Source: Hyphomicrobiales bacterium (GTDB lineage Bacteria > Pseudomonadota > Alphaproteobacteria > Rhizobiales > Rhizobiaceae). Taken from it: DNA of 64,000 nucleotides. Every line of letters starts with the position of its first letter. The stretch's first letter is position 1. The stretch spans positions 1 through 64,000 of the forward strand of contig UEIF01000012.1 in the NCBI GenBank assembly GCA_900468805.1. Reading direction: 5' to 3'. Both the position numbers and the translations under genes were made by a program. Shown in pieces: positions 8,588 through 17,303 of this stretch. A model generated the notes under the pieces. That model was not told where the DNA came from. It searched no databases and saw only the letters and a list, made by a program, of their open reading frames with translations.

Positions 8588-9523
8588 TCAATCCTTGGCA
8601 AGCAGGCTCTGCCGCAGCAGGATGATCAGCATGGAATAGGCCAGAAGCAGCACCAGCAGCACCAGCGCAATCGCCGAAGCATAGCCGAAATCGAGGCGCC
8701 TGAAGGCCTGGGTGAAAATATAGCTTGCAACGATCTGCGTCCGATCCGCCGGTCCGCCGCCGGTCATGACGACGATCAGATCGGCGAAGTTAGAGATCCA
8801 GACGGTCCGCAGCATGACGGTGATGGCGATGGTCGGGGCCAGGAACGGCAGGGTAATCGACCGGAAGCGCTGGAACCAGCCTGCACCGTCGATGGAGGCC
8901 GCCTCATAAAGATCGCGCGGAATTGCCTGTAGCGCAGCCAGCAGCGTGATGGCGAAGAATGGAATGCCCCACCAGACATTGGCGATGATCGGGCCCCACA
9001 TCGCATATTGTGGATCAGAGAGGATATTGCCCGGCTCGCTCATCAGTCCGAGAGCAAAAAGCCAGTGCGGGATCGGCCCGATGACCGGATTGAAGAGCCA
9101 GGCCCAGTTCAAGCCGGCCAGAAAGGATGGCACCGCCCAGGGCAGGAACACCAGCGCCTGGATGACACCCCTGCCCCAGAAAGGCTTGTCCAGCAGCAGG
9201 GCAAGGACCAGCCCGAAAAAGAATTGCAGGACGACCGAGGCACCGGTCCACCAGAGCGTGTTCCGCAACGCGCCATAAAAGGCCTTGTCTTGGGAAAGCT
9301 CCCGGAAATGCTCTATCCCGACGAAGCCGCCGGAGAAAGGATTGAGAAGCTGGATATCACGGAAGGCATAGGAAACGCCGACCGCCAGCGGCACCAGCAT
9401 GACCGCGATGATCAGGATCAGCGACGGCGCGCTGTAGAGATAAGGCTCCGAGGCGTCGGCGAGGCGGCGCAGCCATGGCCGACGGTCGTGGCGTAACTCG
9501 AGCGTATGGGCGGTGATGGTCAT
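8588..9523 (-). CDS. CUT1-family ABC transporter permease (MalF-like)
   Basis: 311 residues. A soluble N-terminal stretch of about 30 residues is followed by membrane helices beginning at YLYSAPSLILIIAVMLVPLA. The EAA loop reads YEAASIDGAGWFQRFRSITL, and the domain ends with LDFGYASAIALVLLVLLLAY. It is the first permease of the importer and follows the binding-protein gene after a 94-base gap that holds a strong hairpin. Confidence 0.9.
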   Translation of the reverse strand: MTITAHTLELRHDRRPWLRRLADASEPYLYSAPSLILIIAVMLVPLAVGVSYAFRDIQLLNPFSGGFVGIEHFRELSQDKAFYGALRNTLWWTGASVVLQFFFGLVLALLLDKPFWGRGVIQALVFLPWAVPSFLAGLNWAWLFNPVIGPIPHWLFALGLMSEPGNILSDPQYAMWGPIIANVWWGIPFFAITLLAALQAIPRDLYEAASIDGAGWFQRFRSITLPFLAPTIAITVMLRTVWISNFADLIVVMTGGGPADRTQIVASYIFTQAFRRLDFGYASAIALVLLVLLLAYSMLIILLRQSLLAKD

Positions 9524-9575
9524 TAACCCGATGCTTTCCCTCGCGACGCTTAAGGGCGCCGTCTGTCGTTAGATG

Positions 9576-9604
9576 AACGGCGGCGGAAGATTTCCGCCGC
9601 CGTT
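9576..9604 (-). promoter_or_regulatory. Intra-operon hairpin between binding protein and permease genes
   Basis: Perfect 13-bp stem (AACGGCGGCGGAA and its complement) with a 3-base loop lies just after the binding-protein stop and before the permease. On the minus strand no T-run follows it. It therefore resembles the mRNA-stabilising or processing hairpins that raise binding-protein levels over permease levels, more than a full terminator. Function is inferred. Confidence 0.6.
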
Positions 9605-9617
9605 TCAGTATCTTGCC

Positions 9618-10877
9618 TTACTTCTTGGCAAGGAACTTCTGCTGAGCCTTGGTGAGGTAATCGGCCCACTGATCGGCAAGATCCTTGGCGGAGATATCGC
9701 CCAGCAGCGCCTGCTGAGAGGTCTTGATCGCCAGGGAATCCTTGAAGAACGCAAATTCTTCCAGGTAGGTCGGCATGACCGTCGGGACGGTATCCTTGTC
9801 GGCCAGTTCCTCGAACCAGCCCTTGAACTGGTCACCGGCGTAGAAGGGATCCTTCTCGGCTGCCGTATAGGCCGGCAGAGCGCCAATCTTCTTGTTCCAC
9901 TCGATGTTGCCTTCTGGACCTTCGAGGGTGGCGATCAGCTTCCAGGAGAGATCCTTGTTCTGGCTCGTCGTGAACATCGACCAGCCGCCGTAGCCGATGG
10001 TCGGGTAAGATTTGCCGGCCGGACCCTTCGGCAGCGGCATAACACCGAAATCTTCCTTCTTCATCCGCTCGGCAATGGCGATCAGCGCATCTGGATCCTG
10101 GTCGAGGAAGGCGCAAGTACCGGAATAGAAGCCGGCGACGACTTCGTTGAAGCCCCAGTTGACGCTATCCTTCGGCGCATAGCCCTTCTTGTAAAGATCG
10201 ACCATCCACTCGATGCCCTTTGCCCAGCCTTCGCTGTTCATCGTCGAGGTGCCGTCTTCCTTGAAATACTTGTTGTCGCCGGCCATGGAGGCCGCAAAGA
10301 TCATCCAACCGTTCAGGCCGCCCGGACCGCCGCGCATGCAGTAGCCGTATTTGCCAGACAATTTGGAGACGGCTTCGGACGCCTTGGTGAAATCCTCCAT
10401 CGTCTTCGGCGGTTCTTTGACGCCGGCTTCTGCAAGCAGCTTCTTGTTGTAGAACATGGCACGCAGATAGAAGCCGTAGGGCAGCATGTACGCCGTATTC
10501 TTGACGTCGCGGCCGAGCTCGAGCGCACGCGGCGTCAATTCCTTGGTGTGTTCCCATTTCTCGAGATAGGGCTCCAGGCTTTCCAGCATGCCGTTATTGG
10601 CATAGAGCGACAGCCACGTATCGGGCATTTCCATGACGTCTGGCACATCGCCGGCCGAGACCATGGTCGCGAATTTCTGGAAGGCTTCGTTCCAGGGTAG
10701 CGAGATGATGTCGACCTTGGTGCCGGGATTGGCGGCTTCGAACTTGCCGACGATCGACTTCAGTGTCTCGGTGCGCTCGGGGCTGGTGATGACTTCGACG
10801 AGCTTCAGCGTCGTGTCCGCGAAAGCCGTGCCCGCCATCATCGTGGCGAAGAGTGTCGAGATGATAAGCTTTTTCAT
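9618..10877 (-). CDS. CUT1-family ABC transporter solute-binding protein
   Basis: 419 residues with a signal peptide (MKKLIISTLFATMMAGTAFA, cleavage before DTTLKLVEV). The mature protein is a family-1 extracellular solute-binding protein: FEAANPGTKVDIISLPWNE, SAGDVPDVMEMPDTWLSLYA, YGFYLRAMFYNKKLLAEAGV and GYGGWSMFTTSQNK fit sugar-type binding proteins. GGAGGGG lies just before the ATG. It sits 36 bases after the PLP enzyme gene and ahead of the permeases, which places the enzyme and importer in one transcription unit. The ligand is not deducible from sequence. Confidence 0.9.
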   Translation of the reverse strand: MKKLIISTLFATMMAGTAFADTTLKLVEVITSPERTETLKSIVGKFEAANPGTKVDIISLPWNEAFQKFATMVSAGDVPDVMEMPDTWLSLYANNGMLESLEPYLEKWEHTKELTPRALELGRDVKNTAYMLPYGFYLRAMFYNKKLLAEAGVKEPPKTMEDFTKASEAVSKLSGKYGYCMRGGPGGLNGWMIFAASMAGDNKYFKEDGTSTMNSEGWAKGIEWMVDLYKKGYAPKDSVNWGFNEVVAGFYSGTCAFLDQDPDALIAIAERMKKEDFGVMPLPKGPAGKSYPTIGYGGWSMFTTSQNKDLSWKLIATLEGPEGNIEWNKKIGALPAYTAAEKDPFYAGDQFKGWFEELADKDTVPTVMPTYLEEFAFFKDSLAIKTSQQALLGDISAKDLADQWADYLTKAQQKFLAKK

Positions 10878-10913
10878 TTTTGGTTCCCCTCCGTAGTTGT
10901 TGTGAGGTTTCGG

Positions 10914-12080
10914 TTAAGAGGCGACGGAAATCGCCTCCTCGATATCCCTCCACAGCGCCTCGGTTCCTTCGAGGCCGATATGGAGGCGCACAGATCGCGG
11001 GCTGATGCCGAAGGCTTGCGCCGAATTCGGCTGTGCCTTCTGCTGCAGCACAACTTCGCCCGGTACGATCAGGCTTTCATGTCCACCCCAGCTTACACCC
11101 AGTTTGAAAAGCTTGAGGTGATCTGCGAAGGCTCTGATATCGATGCCCTCGCGGAATATGAAAGAGAAGAGGCCCGACGTACCGTTGAGGCCGGCGGGCA
11201 GGCGATTGGTAAGGCCCGGATGACAGACCTGCTCGACAACGTCGAGCGCCTGCAGGCGCTGCGCGATCGTCGTGGCCGCTGCCTCATGCGCCCGCATGCG
11301 CAAAGGCAAAGTCCGCAAACCGCGGATCAGCAGCCAGGCATCGAAGGGCGACAGCTTGCCGCCGAGATAAGGATAGGATTCGGCCTTGATGCGGGCGATC
11401 ATCTCCTTCGAGCCGGCAACAACACCGGCAACCACATCGCTGTGGCCGCCGAGATATTTGGAGGCTGAATGGATGACGAGATCGACGCCAAGCGTTATCG
11501 GCCGCTGGAAGAACGGGCTCGCCCAGCTGTTGTCGATCATGGTGACGATCCCATGCTTTCTTGCGAGCGCGGCCAGCGCGCCGACGTCATGGGCTTCCAT
11601 CACCCAACTCGTCGGGCTTTCCATATAGAAGACCTTGGCGCCCGGCAGCGCCTTGGCGACAGCCTCCTCGTCGCGGCCATCGACATAGGTCACCTCGACC
11701 TTCATGCGCTTCAGGATCGTGCCGAACAGACGGAAGGCATCGGGATAGACATGCTTGACGGCGACGATGCGGTCGCCCGGCTCCACGAAGCTAAGCACCG
11801 CCGACGAGATCGCCGCCATGCCGCTTGCAAAGCCCAGCGCATCCTCGGCGCCTTCGAGCTTTGCCAGCATCTCCTCGAACATGCGCACGGTCGGGTTGAG
11901 ACCGCGCGTATAGATCGGCCGCACCTTTTCGCCGCGATAGGAGGCGATCATGTCATCGTAATCGGAAAAAGTGAAAAGCGAGGTCTGGAAGATCGGCGGA
12001 ACGACGGCTTCGGCGAAGTTGCCTTCGTCATGGGCGGTGATCAGCGAAGCAAGGTCGAACGGTTCGAGGCCGTCAGTCAT
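10914..12080 (-). CDS. Trans-sulfuration-type PLP enzyme (cystathionine lyase/synthase family)
   Basis: 388 residues of the Cys/Met-metabolism PLP family. The cofactor lysine is Lys208 in SASKYLGGHSD. Other family marks are YTRGLNPTVRMFEEMLAKLE, ALGFASGMAAISSAVLSFV, the Asp of MIDNSWASPFFQRP, and ESPTSWVMEA. Members carry out beta- or gamma-elimination or replacement on sulfur amino acids in the cytoplasm. The start forms an ATGA overlap with the regulator gene, and the sugar-type importer follows, so it probably acts on the imported compound or a product of it. Cystathionine beta-lyase, gamma-lyase and methionine gamma-lyase cannot be told apart here. Confidence 0.85.
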   Translation of the reverse strand: MTDGLEPFDLASLITAHDEGNFAEAVVPPIFQTSLFTFSDYDDMIASYRGEKVRPIYTRGLNPTVRMFEEMLAKLEGAEDALGFASGMAAISSAVLSFVEPGDRIVAVKHVYPDAFRLFGTILKRMKVEVTYVDGRDEEAVAKALPGAKVFYMESPTSWVMEAHDVGALAALARKHGIVTMIDNSWASPFFQRPITLGVDLVIHSASKYLGGHSDVVAGVVAGSKEMIARIKAESYPYLGGKLSPFDAWLLIRGLRTLPLRMRAHEAAATTIAQRLQALDVVEQVCHPGLTNRLPAGLNGTSGLFSFIFREGIDIRAFADHLKLFKLGVSWGGHESLIVPGEVVLQQKAQPNSAQAFGISPRSVRLHIGLEGTEALWRDIEEAISVAS

Positions 12081-12799
12081 CGGGACATTTCCTTGATGTC
12101 TTCCTCGACCACGTCGAGGATTTTCAATGTCTCACGCCGCGCCGCCTCGGTGTCCTGGGCGGCGATGGCATTGAAAAGGGTTCGGTGAAAGGGGAAGGAC
12201 CGGCGGGCGAAATCCTGCCTGTCGAAAGGATGCGTCCAGAAACGCTCGAAGGTCTCGCGCATCTGTTCGAGAAGCTGGCGGAACAGGGGATTGTGGGTGG
12301 CGTCGTAGACGGCGAGGTGGAAAGCGAGATCCTCCGGTCCGGAAGCGCCCTTGGCGATATGCACCCGTTCCATTTCATCGAGCTTTTCCTCGATGACGAT
12401 GAGGTCCTTCGCCGTGCGCCGCCTCGCCGCGACCATGCCCGCCTCGCATTCGATACCGCGGCGAACCTCCAGCGTCTGCAGCAACACATCGCGCAGATGC
12501 GGCGTCTCGAACGACAGCGGCATATGAATCGTATCTCTGGAAACCGGTTTCAGCAGGTAGGTTCCGCTACCCTTGCGCGTCTCGATGACGCCGAGCGCCT
12601 GAAAATGCCGGATCGCCTCGCGAATGGTGGAGCGTCCAACGGCAAGTGCGGCCATCAGCTCGCGCTCCGCCGGCAGGCGGTCGCCCGCCTGTAGCCGGGC
12701 ATCCTCGACATAATGTGCCAGCGCATCAGTCACCTGACGCGCGCGATCCATCGCCGGAAGCGGCCGGATTACCGGCCTGTCGCTACCATTTGCCTTCAT
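12077..12799 (-). CDS. GntR-family transcriptional regulator, FadR subfamily
   Basis: 240 residues. The N-terminal winged helix-turn-helix (about 15-80) shows LQAGDRLPAERELMAALAVG, STIREAIRHFQALGVIETRK and GSGTYL. The rest is an all-helical FCD effector domain with metal-ligand-type histidines (LAFHLAVYDATHNPLF, FPFHRTLFNAI). It heads the minus-strand operon with the PLP enzyme and importer and most likely represses it until a substrate-derived effector binds. A FadR-type half-palindrome lies about 40 bases upstream of the start. Confidence 0.9.
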   Translation of the reverse strand: MKANGSDRPVIRPLPAMDRARQVTDALAHYVEDARLQAGDRLPAERELMAALAVGRSTIREAIRHFQALGVIETRKGSGTYLLKPVSRDTIHMPLSFETPHLRDVLLQTLEVRRGIECEAGMVAARRRTAKDLIVIEEKLDEMERVHIAKGASGPEDLAFHLAVYDATHNPLFRQLLEQMRETFERFWTHPFDRQDFARRSFPFHRTLFNAIAAQDTEAARRETLKILDVVEEDIKEMSR

Positions 12800-12839
12800 G
12801 GTTCCCCAAGTTCTTTTCTAAGGCAGCCGACCTCAAAAT

Positions 12840-12850
12840 TGGTCTGACAT
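12840..12850. promoter_or_regulatory. Candidate FadR/GntR operator
   Basis: TGGTCTGACAT fits the FadR-type pattern TGGT-NNN-AC with a small palindromic core GTC-T-GAC. It lies 41 bases upstream of the GntR gene start, where an autoregulatory site would be expected. Match to the consensus is partial. Confidence 0.45.
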
Positions 12851-13052
12851 CTTAGCATTTCTCAAAGATTATTCGCCGTCAAGGCGGTATTTGCTCCCTA
12901 TGGTTCTCTGTTGTTAAAGCGGATATGCCTCCTTATTCGGCCGCCCTATTTCCAGCTTCCGCTGTCGGCGATAACGCCATATTCGAGCTTGGCGATTGGC
13001 ACGGCACAGCGCGCGATGTGACGGCTTAATAGGGAAGCGAGATAATCCACAC

Positions 13053-14099
13053 CTACTTCTGCGAACGAAGATAATCCCGCGGAGGACCGACAGTGCCGCG
13101 CTCGATGATCCTGACGGCCATTCCAATACGCCGCACCCTCGCCTGGCTGTTGAGCGCACGTTCCCTCAGCATCTCCCATCCGACGCGACCAAGCTCTTCG
13201 CGTTCGATCCTCAATGTCGTCAAAGCCGGATTGCTGTGCTGGGCGATGGAGATGTCATCCATGCCGATGACGGAGTAGTCACGTGGAATGCTGCTGCCCC
13301 GCGCGCGAAGCGCGTCGATCACGCCGAGCGCCATGATATCGTTGCTGCAGACGAAAGCAGTCGCCTTCGCGTAGCGACCTTTCTGCATCGCGTCGGTCAA
13401 GGCATTCACCATGCCGGGCTCCAGGACTCCGGCCGCCATAAGGTCGAACAGATGCCTATCAGGATCGATCGCGATTCCAGCCTCCTGCATCGCATCACGG
13501 AAGCCGTCGAATCGTTCCTTGAGCGAGGTCCGGAATAGCCGGCTGACATGCACGATCTCCGTGTGGCCTTCCGACAGAAGCCGGGTGGTCGCCAGCCAAC
13601 CCGCGGACCTGTTATCGGGAAGAACGCAGGAAAGACGCATCGTCCTATCGATCCCATTCAGGATGACGGCAGGCGCATGACTTCTGACAACCTGTTCGAT
13701 CAATACCGGATGGTCGAGGCCGACAAGAAGCAGACAGGCGCCCTCGTCGGCAACCAGCCTTTCGACATTGACGCTGCCGGTTTCAATATCAGGTGTCATC
13801 AGGTGCACCTTCGCCGGCACGCCTGCTTCCTTGGCGGCGTCCAGCGCCCCTTGAATGACCCCTTCATAGAACTGCGAGTTCAGGTAGAGGGCTGCCGTCG
13901 TCACGACCGCGACACCGGATGGAAAGGCGTCGGCGACATCGGCTGTCTTGTGCTTGTAGTCAAGACGGGCGGCCGCTTCCAGGATGCGTTCGCGGCTTTC
14001 GTTTCCAACCCCGGACCTGTTGTTGAGAGCCTTTGACACCGAGGCGATGGAAACGCCTGCGGCTTCGGCAATGTCAGAGATTCTCGATCTGCGTGTCAT
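13053..14099 (-). CDS. LacI-family transcriptional regulator
   Basis: 348 residues. The helix-turn-helix is at the extreme N-terminus (RISDIAEAAGVSIASVSKAL), with the hinge LDYKHKT near residue 55. A periplasmic-binding-protein-like effector domain follows, including GVAVVTTAALYLNSQFYEGV and VCSNDIMALGVIDALRARG. I chose the ATG at 14099 because GGAGAA precedes it and the HTH then starts where the family does; an open frame continues upstream without LacI similarity. It is divergent from a binding protein and acyltransferase pair and probably controls them. A palindrome in the shared promoter region is its likely operator. Confidence 0.9.
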   Translation of the reverse strand: MTRRSRISDIAEAAGVSIASVSKALNNRSGVGNESRERILEAAARLDYKHKTADVADAFPSGVAVVTTAALYLNSQFYEGVIQGALDAAKEAGVPAKVHLMTPDIETGSVNVERLVADEGACLLLVGLDHPVLIEQVVRSHAPAVILNGIDRTMRLSCVLPDNRSAGWLATTRLLSEGHTEIVHVSRLFRTSLKERFDGFRDAMQEAGIAIDPDRHLFDLMAAGVLEPGMVNALTDAMQKGRYAKATAFVCSNDIMALGVIDALRARGSSIPRDYSVIGMDDISIAQHSNPALTTLRIEREELGRVGWEMLRERALNSQARVRRIGMAVRIIERGTVGPPRDYLRSQK

Positions 14100-14162
14100 C
14101 AGGGTTCTCCTCGATCGAGATTTATCACGGGCGGTCCGGCGCTGCCATACAGCGTAGAAATT

Positions 14163-14177
14163 TTCGTTAATTACGAA
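14163..14177. promoter_or_regulatory. Candidate LacI-family operator in divergent promoter
   Basis: TTCGTTAATTACGAA is a 15-base near-perfect palindrome (arms TTCGT/ACGAA, only the centre unsymmetric) set in a strongly AT-rich stretch between the LacI gene and the divergent binding-protein gene. Its size and position suit a LacI-family operator. Confidence 0.55.
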
Positions 14178-14259
14178 ATTTTTCTTTCCAGCATCATTTT
14201 TTCGTCTATCGTTGTCCTGTCGCCGCATCAAGCGGGCGGCATTGACCTGGGAGGGGAAG

Positions 14260-15528
14260 ATGCTGAGACGTAGAGAGTTTATGGCGAGCGCCATCGCCGC
14301 GGCGCTGATCGACATTCCTGGCGCACGTGCCGCCGAGGAATCTCTGAGAGTATTCTGGTGGGGAAATCCCGACCGTGCAAAACGGACCGGCGAGGTCATC
14401 AAGCAGTTCGAAACATCAGCCCCCGGCGTGACGTTCACCGGTCAGGTCGCAACGTCGGACTATTGGGTGAAGCTGAGCACGATGGTGGCCGGCCGCAACG
14501 TGCCCGACGTCTTCGCTCTGGAACCTGTGACCTTCGCCGATTATTCCCGGCGTGGCGCCACTCTTGACCTGACTCAGTTCCACGACAGCGTTATCAAGTC
14601 ACAGGACTTCTCACCCGGCGCGTTGGATCTCGGCACCGTGGATGGCAAGCTGACCGGCATTCCCACGTCCCTGAACGCCGCTGCCCTGATGGTCGGCAAG
14701 ACGGCGCTGGAAAAGGCCGGCGTACCGGCCCCCACAGCGTCGACGACATGGGAGCAGTTCAAGACGATCTGCACGGACTTCAAGAAAGCTTCCGGCTCCG
14801 GCAATCTCTTCGCGGTGAGCAATGGCGCCCGGTATAGTTTCGTATTCGAAGTCTGGCTGCGACAGCGTGGAAAGGCACTCTTCACGCAGGACGGCCACCT
14901 CGGCTTCGAAGAGGCCGACGCCGCTGAATGGTTCGACTACTGGGATCAGATGGCAAAGGCCGGCGGCTGTGTCACCGCCGACATCCAGGCTCTCGACAAG
15001 GGAAATATCGAGACCAACCCCGTGGCGAGTGGCAATGCCGTCATGGCCTTTGCCTATTCCAATCAGCTTGCGGGCTACACCGCGCTCGCAAAATCCGAGA
15101 TGACCATCGGCTCTCTTCCGGTACAGGACGCCGCAGATCGCTCGGGGTTGTTTTACCGGCCCTCGACGCTATGGTCGATATCGCCCTGGTCGAAGTCGCC
15201 GGAGACGGCAGCCAAGTTCATCAACTTCTTCGTCAACGACTCAAATGCGGGACATGCTCTCGGAACCGAGCGTGGCGTTCCTGTCAATACGAAGATCCAG
15301 AGCGATGTCGCGGCGACCGGCGACAAAGTGTCAAAGCAGACGATTGACTACATCGTCTCGTTGAAGGAGAGGGTTGGGCCGTATCCGCCGGCAATACCGA
15401 TCGGCGCGGCCGAGTTTTCTCAGCAGGTTCTGACGGCGACCGCCGACAGCCTGGCCTTCGCGCAGATAACGCCGTCCGACGCCGCCAAACAGCTCATGTC
15501 GGAAGGCAAGCGCATATTCGGCGGCTGA
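14260..15528 (+). CDS. Sugar-type ABC solute-binding protein with Tat-like signal (orphan)
   Basis: 422 residues. The N-terminus MLRRREFMASAIAAALID has a twin-arginine motif (RRREFM), so export by Tat is likely; cleavage is near GARA-AEE. The mature part is a family-1 binding protein (LRVFWWGNPDRAKRTGEVIK, VAGRNVPDVFALEPVTFADY, SPWSKSPETAAKFINFFVND). A GGGAGGGG ribosome-binding site supports the ATG at 14260. No permease or ATPase accompanies it: the next gene, 19 bases on, is an acyltransferase fusion. It may feed a transporter encoded elsewhere or act as a sensor protein. Confidence 0.85.
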   Translation: MLRRREFMASAIAAALIDIPGARAAEESLRVFWWGNPDRAKRTGEVIKQFETSAPGVTFTGQVATSDYWVKLSTMVAGRNVPDVFALEPVTFADYSRRGATLDLTQFHDSVIKSQDFSPGALDLGTVDGKLTGIPTSLNAAALMVGKTALEKAGVPAPTASTTWEQFKTICTDFKKASGSGNLFAVSNGARYSFVFEVWLRQRGKALFTQDGHLGFEEADAAEWFDYWDQMAKAGGCVTADIQALDKGNIETNPVASGNAVMAFAYSNQLAGYTALAKSEMTIGSLPVQDAADRSGLFYRPSTLWSISPWSKSPETAAKFINFFVNDSNAGHALGTERGVPVNTKIQSDVAATGDKVSKQTIDYIVSLKERVGPYPPAIPIGAAEFSQQVLTATADSLAFAQITPSDAAKQLMSEGKRIFGG

Positions 15529-15547
15529 GCCGCCCCGAGGACGAGAG

Positions 15548-17200
15548 ATGGATCAGGCCAATAATCCGAACGCGGCGCTGGAAGACCGGGAAGAAGCGCG
15601 CAGACTCCAGTTCCTGCCTTGGGAGCATATCGCTTCCGACCTGCGCCATCCGGCTCATCTCGAGCGCAAGGCAGAGCTTCGCAGGGCCTGCGGGGCCGAG
15701 CTCGCCGACACGTCCTACATCGCCGAGCATGCCGCCGTCTTTACCGATCGCCTGAAGATGGGCGAGCGGTCATGGATCGCCGGCCACGCGCTTGTCAGAG
15801 GCGATATCACTCTGGGAGACGATTGCACCATCAACCCCTACGCCTGCATTTCGGGTAGAGTGACCTGCGGCAACGGCGTTCGGATCGCATCGCACGCCTC
15901 GATCGTCGGCTTCAACCATGGCTTCGACGATCCCACCGTGCCGATCCATCGCCAGAAGGTAACGACTGCCGGAATCACGATCGGCGACGACGTCTGGATC
16001 GGGGCCAATGCCGTCGTCCTGGATGGGGCCGTCATCGGCAGCGGCGCGGTGATTGCTGCCGGCGCGGTCGTGGCTGGAGAAATCCCGCCACTGGCGATCG
16101 CGGGCGGCGTGCCCGCACGCGTCATCCGCCTCAGGGGCGGGACCCCTCGGTCGTCGGGCGTCGGAAGTGTCGAAGACTGCCTGCAAAAACTCGGCAGCAA
16201 GGCGCAGGATCAATGGCGTGATATCCTCAAGCGATGGAAGACAGCCGACGCCTATGAATCGCTGGAAGCGGATGGCGTGCAGCGACCCGCAGCGCGGCAT
16301 CTGTGTGACGCAATCGAGATCGCGGCAGGCTTCGGGGAATTGCCACCAGGGCTGGATCGATCGCAGACAGTCGAGCGGCTCCAAAACCTGCAGGACGGCG
16401 AGACCGGCCTCTTTCCGGAGCGGAATGCGCATCGGGCAGGGACTAAGCTCAGGGACGACCCGAAGGCGTTGTATAACGTGCTCTCCGTCGGCTACGCTCT
16501 TGAAGTTCTCGGATCTCGTCCACCTCATGCCATCCGGGCCGTCCAGCTCGACGCCGACGAGCTCGATCGGTGGCTCGCAGGCCTGCCGTGGAAAACATCC
16601 GCCTGGAGCGCCGGCAGCGTGGTCGACGCCATTGGCACGGCGATGTATTTCAACGCGAGGTATTTCGACGTGGAGCAGCCGCGGCACGCCTTGTTCGACT
16701 GGCTGACACGGAACGTCGGTCGCACGACCGGCCTGTGGGGCGAGCCGACGGCGGCCGAAGGATGGCTGCAGCCCGTCAACGGCTTCTATCGGTTGACGCG
16801 TGGCACCTACGCCCAGTTCGGCATTCCACTTCCGGACGCGCAGAAGTCCTTCGAAACCGTTGTCCTGAACTACCGCAATCACAAGGGTTTTATCGGCGCG
16901 AAATATACCGCCTGCAATCTGCTCGACACGATCCACCCGCTCCTCCTTATCGCGAGGCAAACCGACTATCGGCGACGCGACGGCGAGGATATCGCCCGCA
17001 AGATCATATTCAGAGCTTTGGAGCGATGGCAGGACGGCCAAGGATTCCCGTTCGCCGATGGAGCCGTCCCGAGCCTGCAGGGAACCGAGATGTGGCTTTC
17101 CGTCATCCACCTGGCGGCGAACTACCTCGGCGTTGCCGATTGTTTTTCCTTCGTGCCGAAAGGCGTCCATCGCACCGAGACGGTCGGCCTGGGTCTCTGA
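15548..17200 (+). CDS. Hexapeptide-repeat acyltransferase fused to a C-terminal helical domain
   Basis: 550 residues in two parts. Residues ~55-200 form a left-handed beta-helix of hexapeptide repeats (ITLGDDCTINPYACISG, GNGVRIASHASIVGFNHGF, ITIGDDVWIGANAVVLDG, AVIGSGAVIAAGAVV) ending GGVPARVIRLRGG, as in maltose/WbbJ-type O-acetyltransferases; His in GFNHGF is the likely catalytic base. Residues ~220-550 are Trp- and His-containing and mostly helical, with repeated segments such as SAWSAGSVVDAIGTAMYFNA and KYTACNLLDTIHPLLLIARQ, resembling an alpha/alpha-toroid. No signal peptide is seen. It probably acetylates a sugar, with the C-terminal part binding or processing glycan; that role is inference. 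It is cotranscribed with the upstream binding protein. Confidence 0.75.
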   Translation: MDQANNPNAALEDREEARRLQFLPWEHIASDLRHPAHLERKAELRRACGAELADTSYIAEHAAVFTDRLKMGERSWIAGHALVRGDITLGDDCTINPYACISGRVTCGNGVRIASHASIVGFNHGFDDPTVPIHRQKVTTAGITIGDDVWIGANAVVLDGAVIGSGAVIAAGAVVAGEIPPLAIAGGVPARVIRLRGGTPRSSGVGSVEDCLQKLGSKAQDQWRDILKRWKTADAYESLEADGVQRPAARHLCDAIEIAAGFGELPPGLDRSQTVERLQNLQDGETGLFPERNAHRAGTKLRDDPKALYNVLSVGYALEVLGSRPPHAIRAVQLDADELDRWLAGLPWKTSAWSAGSVVDAIGTAMYFNARYFDVEQPRHALFDWLTRNVGRTTGLWGEPTAAEGWLQPVNGFYRLTRGTYAQFGIPLPDAQKSFETVVLNYRNHKGFIGAKYTACNLLDTIHPLLLIARQTDYRRRDGEDIARKIIFRALERWQDGQGFPFADGAVPSLQGTEMWLSVIHLAANYLGVADCFSFVPKGVHRTETVGLGL

Positions 17201-17303
17201 GAACGCCAATCTCGCTGGGCCTCGCGGCCCTCACGCAATAAAACTCCAGCCGCAATCGGCGGCTGACAACAAAAGGCAATCCTGCACCGGCCGCAGCAGG
17301 CGG

